From assembly GCA_015501055.1 (NCBI GenBank), contig JADNYV010000269.1:1-48303 (forward strand): a DNA stretch of 48,303 bases, in the 5' to 3' direction. The position numbers and the translations under genes are program-made. Below, piece after piece: positions 35,116 to 45,203 of the stretch (the stretch's first letter is position 1; each line of letters starts with the position of its first letter). The DNA comes from Mucidula mucida (lineage: Eukaryota > Basidiomycota > Agaricomycetes > Agaricales > Physalacriaceae). The notes beneath the pieces were generated by a model, which was given only the letters and a program-made list of their open reading frames with translations, did not search any database and was not told the DNA's origin.

Positions 35116-35753
35116 TGACAGCCACTGCACAGGCACAGCGGAGGAGTTAATGAAGGAGGATCATCCGAGCAGTTTCGACAGAAGCAAGGTAGATCTGTGA
35201 GAGGATTACCAAACTGTCGATCAATCTCGCAACTGTGGCAGGCTGCCATAAGACGCTGGGCCCAACTCATACTCATCTTCTTCTTCTCCTTCTTGTTTCC
35301 CAACTTTTGACCCTCTTCAGCATCTTCTCCAATTTCGAGATCGTCACCGCTTCCTGATTTGACAATCTCCGCCGCCCGTTTCATAGCCGAGGCTGTAACA
35401 TAGCTGTATGCCTCTGCAGTGGCGCCCTTCACCTTCTTTCTAAGAAGTCGACTGTCCTGTTGGATCTCCTCGTCTATCTCTATGCCGTCCAACGTCAGCA
35501 CACGTTTAACTTCGGGAACATCAATTCCGAGAGTCAGGATTGTTGTCGCAACAAGTACCAAACCCAGACCTGGGATACTGTGGTCTTGGAAGATCATCTC
35601 AAATGTTTCGCTGTCATAGTCAACATTGTTGGTAGAGTCACACCGCCGGATGGTTTGGGCATATGCAGGCTCAATTGTCATAAGGTAGAGACAAATGCGC
35701 AGAGCGAGCATTTAATCGCGTACGAAAATGATAGTGATACCATCAAGGCCAAC
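35116..35753 (-). pseudogene. RecQ-type DNA helicase fragment, cut by an LTR
   Basis: Read on the minus strand the fragment gives ITIIFVRD, a stop (35712-35714), LALRICLYLM, then the helicase motif V region LVLVATTILTLGIDVPEVKR, a linker, and a C-terminal Cys cluster (CHSCEIDRQF; CFCRNCSDD). This is the second RecA-like domain and tail of a fungal RecQ-like helicase; motifs I-IV are absent. Upstream the coding sequence stops at the LTR edge (35753), so the retroelement removed or displaced the 5' part. Downstream it abuts the DUF6589 relic in convergent orientation near 35115. Confidence 0.65.
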
Positions 35754-36282
35754 TGTTATGAATGACCATATTTTCACACTTTCACATCTTATCATATCTT
35801 ATCGGGGCCTTGTCTTATCAACCAACGGACTGTTTCATCATCTGTTTCGTCACCGATCATACTCCTGGTCATTACCGAAGACGTACTCATGTCGGACACA
35901 CGCCTAACACATGGATGACATCATACATGCCGATACCTCATGGATTCCCCATTGTATACACACCACCGACACTCGTAGCACACATGGTCGTTTCAGTATT
36001 ATTACTTACATGCAGTTACCACTCGTATTTAATGGTTTCACGGACTAGTAGCATACAACACTGGGTCAAGGGCGTGGAGTTATTCCTAGCGGAAACACGT
36101 ATGGACAAGGAGTCCCAAACACAGGCTTACTAGTATATAAGCAGTAGTGTAGTATCATTGTACTTTAGTTCCGATCTCGTTTATACACCTGGCCTAGCCT
36201 AGTCTTACGAACGTGAACGCTTCTCTCCTTAGTTCTTGCTGTGGTACCTGGTTGAGTCTCGTGGCTTAGTCAGTCGCTAACA
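35754..36282 (+). repeat. 5' LTR of copy 1
   Basis: A 529-bp direct repeat of 41740-42268 with TG...CA ends. It contains the TATA box and the predicted RNA start. Confidence 0.93.
36134..36177 (+). promoter_or_regulatory. LTR core promoter and predicted transcript start
   Basis: TATATAA lies at 36134-36140. About 27-33 bases downstream is AGTTCCGATCT (36167-36177), the predicted 5' end of the RNA, complementary to the priming site at 36285-36295. The start site is inferred from spacing, not measured. The same layout occurs in the 3' LTR (TATATAA at 42119-42125). Confidence 0.6.
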
Positions 36283-36284
36283 GA

Positions 36285-36295
36285 AGATCGGAACT
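36285..36295 (+). promoter_or_regulatory. Candidate self-complementary primer binding site
   Basis: AGATCGGAACT sits two bases inside the 5' LTR. It is the exact reverse complement of 36167-36177 within the LTR. I see no match beginning TGG as expected for tRNA 3' ends. This is the arrangement of Tf1-type self-priming. Confidence 0.65.
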
Positions 36296-36881
36296 CCTTT
36301 CTACCACCTACCACACATCCCTGATCGTCGATCAGCACTTCGCTGTTTGATCATCGCACATTCCCCTATTCCCTTTCCCTGTTTACAGATCGACGGATTC
36401 CTAATTCCAGCGCACGTCCGCATACGTGTGTATTGGTCCCAGTAGCGCCGGCTAACAGTTAGAGATAACTGCCTCGGGTGCTGGAAGTAGCCGCTCTCAC
36501 GAGAACGAACTTTTGGCAGTTGCACTTCAGTGGGCGCTGTTTACGGGTCAACCCCCGTTCCCAGGAAAACTTCGGCTTACCTCACACCAGAGGGACGTCG
36601 GCTGGGCAATTGCGAACTTGTGACGAGCTCTTGGGCTCCGTAGATACGTAGTCAGTAGTCGGTAAAATAGCGTAGACAGTTACGATACCTACCTACTTTA
36701 CTTACCTTACGACACACATCATCATTCCCCACCCTACCAAGTCCTGGATTCTATCTCAGATCTAGGCGACTCCTCCCTATTCATCCAAACCTCTATTCCC
36801 TCACCTGTTTCATCAAGATCCGCATCTCCCATATCCCCACTTTCACCCTTTTACTCTCCGATCCTATCACCCCGATTCATC

Positions 36882-37807
36882 ATGTCCAACGAAGCTCCCG
36901 AAACCGTCCCTCACACACCCGCTCATCATGCCGATGTTGAAATCAAAGGCCGATCCCTGGTCAACAAGCCTTACGACTATGACGGGGACAAGTCCAAGTA
37001 CAAGAGCTGGTGGCGATCGATGTTCACATACATCCGTGACAAGAAGAACAACCTCACATCTGACTCCGAAAGGATCGATGTTGTTCTCTCCTACATCCGA
37101 GGAGATCACGTAGATGCATGGGTCCAGAACTATTCGGACCAGAACTTCGATGAGGAAGAAGAGGAATGGACAGTCTCTTGGACGGAGTTCAAGGAAGACT
37201 TGAAGGACGATTTGTGGATTCCAACCTCGCGCGAGACGCGCAAGACCAGATCGAGCGGTTGCGCCAGGGGCAAGACACCGCTCAAGACTTCTTCCAGAAG
37301 TTCGAGGTCCTGCTCACTCAGGCAGGATACTCGAAGGATGACGCATTCGTCGTGAGACTTCTCGAGACCAATGTCAACGAGAAGATCATTGACCAGATCT
37401 ATGGCAGCCGAGACGGGTTGCCAGAAAGTACAAGGATTGGAAGGCACAGATCCTTCAGATCGATCAGCTGTGGAGAAGGCGGGCGGCGAGCAAGAGGTCC
37501 GGCATGCAGTCCCGGCCTCAAGCTCCGCAGGTGGCTACATCGAGAGCTAATCCTACAACCCACCTCCAACGCCGATCACACGACGAGATGCCACCGGTGT
37601 TACCTATGGAGGAGCCGGCAGGCCGATGGACATCGACAACGCACGTCGAAGGGACTCTGCTTCAGCTGTGGCGAACACGGCCACGTCAGCAGGTTCTGTC
37701 CGAAGAAGGGTCGACCCCAGACAATTCGGGGTTTATGGACCGAGATGAATGACGAGGAGAAGAAGAAGCTGGCCGAAGAGTTGGGTTTTGCGAAGCTCCC
37801 GCAGTAG
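36882..37807 (+). CDS. Gag-like protein with CCHC zinc knuckle (frame-broken)
   Basis: Starts at Met 36882 (MSNEAPETVPHT) and contains the retrotransposon Gag landmarks YDGDKSKYKSWWRSM, then RDAQDQIERLRQGQDTAQDF and LLTQAGYSKDDAFVVRLLE, and the zinc knuckle CFSCGEHGHVSRFC. Gag forms the particle and binds RNA. The frame changes at about 37205, 37425, between 37500 and 37600, and near 37650; each change is explained by one lost base, usually in a run. The stop at 37805-37807 may itself follow a lost T near 37790, because the next frame continues open toward pol, which would make a single Gag-Pol frame as in Tf1. Confidence 0.8.
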
Positions 37808-40800
37808 ACGCAGTCCTGCCGGAGCAGTCATCAAGGAGAGGGTCGTCAGATGCAGATTCTATTTACAGTACAGGTACTGAAACACCTAAAATATCATCGA
37901 CGACTTCACCAACAAAACCTGCGAAAGAAAGATTTGAGCCAAATACGCCCGAGTGGATCGCACAACGGCTAAGAGAGGATGACGTGTCAAGAGCAGTGGG
38001 AATTCTGAGAGCATGGATGCCGGAGCGGAGAGAAAGAGAAGCGACGGAGGAGAAAGTAATGGCGATCAGAGCATTGACGAAGGAAGCTGCGGTGGAAGTT
38101 GTGACGGAGTTAAAAAAGTCAAGGAAGTACATCCGGGGACAAAGGGGCAGGACATGAAACTCCGAGTAACCATAGAGAGCGTACACACAGGCTCTGAATG
38201 GGAAACGAGTGCCCTTCTTGACAGTGGAGCAACGGGTTCTTGTGTCAATAAAGAATTCGTCGAGAAGAACGGACTCCCGATCAAGGAGTTACCGGTCAAG
38301 CTCCCTGTCTACAATGCGGATGGAACCCTAAACGAGGGAGGAGCAATCGAAGGCTTTGTGGAGGTCCGGATGAAGATCGGTGATCACGCAGAAAAGATCG
38401 AGTTGGCCGTCACCAATCTTGGCAAAACAAGCATCTTTTTGGGGCTAGATTGGTTACGATATCACAACCCCACGATCAACTGGACGGAATCCACGTTGTC
38501 TTTTGATCGATGCCCAGACCGTTGCGGCTACCTACCCGAGTATAACTCGCCGGAAGATGAAGGAGAAGACGTAGAAGAGAAGTTGGAAGAGGGAGAGCGT
38601 TTGTTCTGGATGGACTGGGACAACTATCGCAAAAGCGGTGAAAAGCTGAGATCACAACAGCCTTCATCCGCTGCTGCACCTTACATTGAGGAATTCTCCG
38701 ATGTATTTAGCAAGGCGGACTTTGACAAGTTACCGGAGCGAAGACCCTGGGATCACGCGATAGAACTTACGCCTGGTTCCAAACCGGTTGACTGTAAGGT
38801 TTATCCCCTTAGCCCATCCGAGCAGAAGGCGTTAGACGAGTTCTTGGAGGAAAACATACGCACGGGACGCATACGGCCATCAATCTCACCCATGGCGTCA
38901 CCATTCTTCTTTGTCAAGAAGAAGGACGGAAGCCTTCGGCCAGTGCAGGATTATCGGAAGTTGAACGACATGACAATCAAGAACCGATACCCCTTGCCGT
39001 TGATCCAGGAGCTTATCGACAAGTTGAAGGGAGCAAAGGTTTTCACGAAGATGGATGTCCGATGGGGTTACAATAACATCCGGATCAAAGAAGGTGATGA
39101 GTGGAAAGCGGCGTTTAGAACAAACCGAGGCCTGTTCGAGCCCTCAGTCATGTTCTTCGGACTTACAAACTCGCCGGCAACGTTCCAATCGTTCATGAAT
39201 CACATTCTGAAGGAGTTGATCGATGAAGGACATGTTATAGTTTACCTAGATGACATACTTATTTTTACGAACACATTGGAAGAACATAGGCATATTGTAC
39301 GACAAGTACTAGAGATATTGCGAGTAAATAAGTTGTATTTAAAACCCGAGAAATGTAGTTTGAGCACATACTGTAGATTACTTGGGAGTTATTGTTGGAG
39401 GAGGAGAAGTGAAGATGGATCCGGCAAAAGTGGCCGTAGTGAAGGAATGGAAGGAGCCGACGAAGAAGAAGGAAGTGCAGTCATTCCTGGGTTCTGCAAC
39501 TTCTACCGACGTTTCATCCGGGGATTTGCGGGGGTAGCGAAGCCATTGACATCGCTAACCGGGAAGGGCGAATGGGTTTGGGGAAGGAGCAGCATGAGGC
39601 GTTTGAGGAGTTGAAACGGAGGATGACGGAAGAACCCGTTCTGATCGTACCACGCGATAACGGCAAGTTTCGAGTCGAGGCAGATTCCTCGAACTATGCC
39701 AACGGGGCTGTTCTATCCCAGTTCGTCGAAGGCAAATGGAGACCAGTGGCTTTCCGATCTCGCGCGTTAAATGAAGTTGAACGCAACTACGAGATCTACG
39801 ACAAAGAAATGATGGCCATCATGGACTCAATTGATGACTGGAGGCAGTATCTTCTAGGAGCAACGGAGACGGTGGAGGTGTTTACCGATCATCAAAACCT
39901 CCAGTACTTCCGGAAGCCACAGAAGTTGAATCGGAGGCAGGCGAGATGGGTTACGGAGTTGGCGGAGTATGATATACAGATGATTCACAACCGGGCAAGA
40001 CGATGGGGAAAGCTGATGCCTTGTCAAGGATGACAGGCCTTGAGAAGGGGGAAAAAGATAACGAAAACGTTGTTTTACTAAAACCGGAGTTTTTTATATC
40101 ACAAATTCAATTTTCTTTACATACAGTAGCTACACCGGAGGACGAATTACTTAACAAAATCAAACAAAGAAAAGGAAACAAGGACAGATACGTACAAAAA
40201 GCATTAGAAAACAAAGAAAAAGGATGGGAAGAGAAGGAAAATGGACTTATTATATGGAAAGATCGTATTTACATACCGAAGGACAAGGAATTGCGGGGAA
40301 AGTTATTGGAATGCATCATGATGCACAGCTTGCAGGGCATCCGGGACGGTACAAGACTCTCGAGTTGATCACACGCACCTATTGGTGGCCAGGAATTAGC
40401 CGAGACGTCCGCGAATACGTGGAAGGGTGTCAAAAATGCCAAGTTACAAAGTCACATCGCACAAAACCGGCTGCACCCCTCCATCCTATAGACGTACCAA
40501 GCGAACCATGGGAGAAGGTTGGGACGGACATGATCGGCGAGTTGCCGGAGTCGGGAGGATACAATGCGATCAGCACGTTTGTGGACCATTTCACAAAGCG
40601 GTTACGCATTATACCAACACACACCACCCTGACGTCAGAAGGCATGGCTCGTATTTACCGCGATCGAATCTTCCCCATACATGGATTGCCACGACAGATG
40701 ATACACGATCGAGGTCCGCAATACCACTCGCGTTTCATGAAGGAGTTATACCGGCTGTTGGGCATTGAAGGGAACTTCACGACGGCGTACCATCCACAGG

Positions 40801-41728
40801 CAAATGGGCAAACAGAACGGTTGAACCAAGAGATAGAACATTTCTTACGGTTATTCGTCAATTACCATCAGAACGACTGGCATGAATGGTTACCCTCTGC
40901 CGAATTCGTTTACAACGATCGGGTACACTCAGCAACCAAGGTTACTCCGTTCTTTGCAGACATGGGCAGACACCCCTACAAAGGCACCGCTCCGAAAACG
41001 GCATCGAGAAACGAGACTGCGCAGGAGTTTGCCGACGGCATGAGGAAAACATGGGACGAAGTAGGGTCGGCATTGAAGATGGCAAAAGAGGACATGAAAC
41101 GGTTTTATGACAGGAAGCGGACAGACGCAGTAGAGTACAAGGAGGGCGACAAAGTATGGCTGGAAGGGACGAATCTCAGCACGGACCGACCAATGAAGAA
41201 GCTTGATGACAAACGTTTGGGCCGTTCAAAGTGATCAAGAAAGTCGGGACGAGCTCTTACAAGCTCCAGATTCCTCACACGTGGAAAAGCATCCATCCCG
41301 TGTTCAATGAGGCTCTGCTGACGCCTTACCACGAGCCGCAATTCCCGACGCAACCCCGAGACACGCGTCCACCACCTGTGCTGGAAGGAGCCGAACCGGA
41401 ATGGGAGGTCGAGAAAGTGGTGAATTCCCGGAAGTACCGCGGGGGTTTTCAATACAAGGTTCACTGGAAGGGTTATGGCACACACGAGCAGACATGGGAA
41501 CCGGCATGCAATCTCAAAAATGCCGACGAAGCCATCAGTGATTTCCACCAACAATATCCGAACAAGCCAAAGCCACCCGCGCTTGCTCGCATTGAAGTCC
41601 CCATGTCGCAATTTCCATCACATCTTTTCCAACCCATGCCACCGCCCGATACTGAACCCCTCGACGTCACGCTACCCTCTGCAGCCCTCATGGAGCGACT
41701 CTGGCGCAGAATGGAACTTGCGCCTTAA
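37808..41728 (+). CDS. Pol polyprotein: protease, RT, RNase H, integrase, chromodomain (frame-broken)
   Basis: The protease motif [12 protein letters not shown] lies near 38217. The RT shows [10 protein letters not shown] and the active-site YLDD at 39243-39254. RNase H reads [15 protein letters not shown] and [11 protein letters not shown]. The integrase has a zinc-binding HH..CQKC region (about 40315-40440) and the DDE residues in [16 protein letters not shown] and QTERLN (Glu at 40815-40817). The chromodomain is [20 protein letters not shown] with [13 protein letters not shown] (about 41405-41500). Stop at 41726-41728. Frame breaks occur near 38138, 39365, 39491, 39577, 39990, 40299 and 41218. 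All but the 39365 break, which copy 2 shares, are single-base losses, five of them proven by comparison with copy 2. Confidence 0.9.
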
Positions 41729-41739
41729 GGAGGGGGTGA
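41727..41739 (+). promoter_or_regulatory. Polypurine tract
   Basis: AAGGAGGGGGTGA immediately precedes the 3' LTR, the expected place for plus-strand DNA priming. It overlaps the pol stop codon. Confidence 0.85.
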
Positions 41740-42268
41740 TGTTATGAATCGCCATATTTTCACATTTTCACATCTTATCATATCTTATCGGGACCTTGTC
41801 TTATCAACCAACGGACCGTTTCATCATCTGTTTCGTTACCGATCATATCCCTTTTCATTACCGAAGCCGTACTCATGTCGGACACACGCCCAACACATGG
41901 ATGACATCATACATGCCGATACCTCATGGACTCCCTATTGTATACACACCGCCGACACTCGTAGCACACATGGTCGTTTCAGTATTATTACTTACATGCA
42001 GTCACCACTCGTATTTAATGGTTTCACGGACTAGTAGCATACAACACTGGGTCAAGGGCGTGGAGCATCCCTAGTGGAAACACGTATGGACAAGGAGTCC
42101 CAAACACAGACTTACTAGTATATAAGCAGTAGTGTAGTATCATTGTACTTTAGTTCCGATCTCGTTTATACACCTGGCCTAGCCTAGTCTTACGAACGCG
42201 AACGCTTTCTTCCTTAGTTTCTTGCTGTGGTACCTGGTTGAGTCTCGTGGCTTAGTCAGTTGCTAACA
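41740..42268 (+). repeat. 3' LTR of copy 1, joined directly to copy 2
   Basis: 529 bp, TG...CA ends. The base after its CA end is already pol sequence of copy 2, homologous to about 38030 of copy 1. Confidence 0.93.
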
Positions 42269-45203
42269 AGAGAGAGAGAAGCAACAGAAGACAAGGTGAT
42301 GGCGATCAGAGCGTTGACGAAGGAAGCTGCGGTGGAAGTTGTGATGGAGTTAAAGAAGTCAAGGAAATACATCCGGGGAACAAAGGGGCAGGACATGAAA
42401 CTCCGAGTAACCATAGAGAGCGTGCACACAGGCTCTGAATGGGAAACAAGTGCCCTTCTTGACAGCGGAGCAACGGGTTCTTGCGTCAATAAAGAATTCG
42501 TCGAGAAGAACGGACTCCCAATCAAGGAGTTACCGGTCAAGCTTCCTGTCTACAATGCGGATGGAACCCTAAACGAGGGAGGAGCAATCAAAGGTTTTGT
42601 GGAGGTCCGGATGAAGATTGGTGATCACACCAAAAAGATTGAGTTGGCCGTCACCAACCTTGGCAAAACAAGTATCTTTATGGGGCTAGATTGGCTATGA
42701 TATCACAACCCCATGATCAACTGGACGGAATCCATGTTGACTTTTGATCGATGCCCAGACCGTTGCGGCTATCTACCTGAGTATGACTTACCGGAAGATG
42801 AAGGAGAAGATGTAGAAGAGAAGTTGGAAGAGGGAGAGCGTTTGTTCTGGATGGACTGGGACAACTATTGCAAAAGCGGTGAAAAGCTGAGATCACAACA
42901 GCCTTCATCTGCTGCTGCACCTTACATTGAGGAATTTTCTGATGTATTTAGCAAGGCAGACTTTGACAAGTTACCGGGGCAAAGACCCTGGGATCACGCG
43001 ATAGAACTCACGCCTGGTTCCAAACCGGTTGACTGCAAGGTCTATCCCCTTAGTCCATCCGAGCAGAAGGCATTGGATGAGTTCTTGGAGGAAAACATAC
43101 GCATGGGACGCATACGGCCATCAATCTCACCCATGGCATCACCATTCTTCTTTGTCAAGAAGAAGGACGGAAGTCTTCGGCCTGTGCAGGATTATTGGAA
43201 ATTGAATGACATGACGATCAAAAACCGATACCCCTTACCGTTGATCCAAGAACTTATTGACAAGCTGAAGGGAGTGAAGTGTTTCACAAAGATGGATGTC
43301 CGATTAGGTTACAATAACATTTGGATCAAAGACGGTGATGAGTGAAAAGCGGTGTTTAGAACAAACCGGGGGCTGTTTGAGCCATTGGTAATGTTCTTTG
43401 GACTCACAAACTTGCCAGCAACGTTCCAATCGTTCATGAATCACATCTTGAAGGAGTTGATTGACGGCGGACACATTATAGTTTACCTGGATGATATACT
43501 TATCTTTACAAACACTCTCGAAGAGCATAGACAGATTGTACGCAGGGTATTAGAAATATTATGAGTAAATAAGTTGTATTTAAAACCCAAGAAATGTAGT
43601 TGAAGCACATACTGTAGACTACTTAGGAGTTATTGTTGGAGGAGGAGAAGTGAAGATGGATCCGGCAAAAGTGGCCGTAGTGAAGGAATGGAAGGAGCCG
43701 ACAAAGAAGAAGGAAGTACAGTCATTCCTGGGTTTCTGCAACTTCTACCAACATTTTATCCGGGGATTTGCGGGAGTAGCGAAGCCATTGACATTGCTGA
43801 GTGGGAAGGGCGAATGGGTTTGGGGTATGGAGCAACACAAGGTGTTTGAGGAGTTGAAACGGAGGATGACGGAAGAACCCGTTCTGATCGTACCACGCGA
43901 CAACGGCATGTTTTGAGTCCAGGCGGACTCCTCGAACTATGCGAACGGGGCGGTTCTTTCTCAGTTTGTTGACGAAAAATGGAGACAAGTAGCCTTTTGG
44001 TCTCGTGCACTGAACAAAGTGGAGCGCAATTATGAGATCTACAACAAAGAGATGATGGCTATCATGGACTCAATCAACGCCTGGCGGCAATACCTCCTAG
44101 GCGCTAAGGAGACAGTGGAGGTTTTCACTGATTATCAAAACCTTCAGTACTTCAGGAAGCCATAGAAGTTGAATCGGAGGCAGGCGCGATGGGTTACGGA
44201 GTTGGTGGAATATGACATACAGATGATTCATAAGCCAGGCAGGACGATGGGAAAAGCTGATGCCTTGTCAAGGATGACAGGCCTTGAGAAGGGGGATAAA
44301 GATAACAAAAATGTTGTTTTGCTCAAGCCAGAGTTTTTTATTTCACAAATTCAATTTTCTTTACATACAGTAGATACATTAGAGGACGAATTACTTAACA
44401 AAATCAAACAAAGAAAAGGAAACAAAGACAGATACATACAAAAAGCATTAGAAAACAAAGAAAAAGGATGGGAAGAGAAGGAAAATGGACTTATTATGTG
44501 GAAAGATTGTATTTACATACCGAAGGACAAGGAATTGCGGGGCAGAGTTATTGGAATACATCATGATGCACAGCTTGCAGGGCATCCGGGACGGTACAAG
44601 ACTCTTGAGTTGATCACACGCACCTATTGGTGGCCAGGAATCAGCCAAGATGTCCGTGAATACGTGGAAGGGTGTCAAAAATGCCAAGTTACAAAGTCAC
44701 ATCGCACAAAGCCGGCTGCACCCCTCCATCCTATAGACGTACCAAGCGAACCATGGGAGAAAGTTGGGACGGACATGATCGGCGAGTTGCCGGAGTCGGG
44801 AGGATATCATGCGATCAGCACGTTTGTGGACCATTTCACAAAGCGGTTACACATTATACCAACACACACCACCCTGACGTCAGAAGGCATGGCCCTCATT
44901 TACCGTGATTGCATTTTCCCCATACATGGGATGCCACGACAGATGATACATGATTGCGGTCCACAATACCACTTGTGTTTCATGAAGGAGTTGTACCGGT
45001 TGTTGGGCATACAAGGAAACTTTACAATGGCGTATAATCCACAGGCAAATGGGCAGACCAAACGGCTGAACCAAGAGATAGAACATTTCTTACGGTTATT
45101 TGTCAACTACCATCAGAATGACTGGCACGAATGGCTACCCTCTGCTCAATTTGTTTACAACGATCGAGTTCACTCGGCGACCAAAGTCACTCCGTTCTTC
45201 GCA
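42269..45203 (+). mobile_element. Second, truncated pol copy (copy 2)
   Basis: Homologous to copy 1 from about 38030 to 40966, so it lacks gag, the start of pol, the integrase C-terminus, the chromodomain and its own LTRs. Protease ([10 protein letters not shown]), RT (YLDD), RNase H and most of integrase are visible. Stops at 42698-42700, 43343-43345, 43562-43564, 43914-43916 and 44163-44165 arise where copy 1 has sense codons (for example CGA to TGA, TGG to TGA, CAG to TAG). The third catalytic residue of integrase is Lys (45060-45062) instead of Glu. It has one frameshift, near 43615, which copy 1 shares. It ends abruptly inside the FunK1 pseudogene. Confidence 0.88.

Larger units (their letters stand above)
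35754..42268 (+). mobile_element. Ty3/gypsy chromovirus-type LTR retrotransposon, copy 1
   Basis: Two 529-bp LTRs (35754-36282 and 41740-42268), each starting TGTTATGAAT and ending GCTAACA, flank a gag-pol region with the order gag, protease, RT, RNase H, integrase, chromodomain. That order and the C-terminal chromodomain place it in the Tf1/sushi-like chromoviruses. The LTRs differ at roughly 25 positions by eye (about 5%), mostly transitions. No target duplication links the bases before 35754 (ccaac) with those after 42268 (agaga). The coding region is interrupted by many one-base losses, so as written it cannot make a full polyprotein. Confidence 0.92.
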
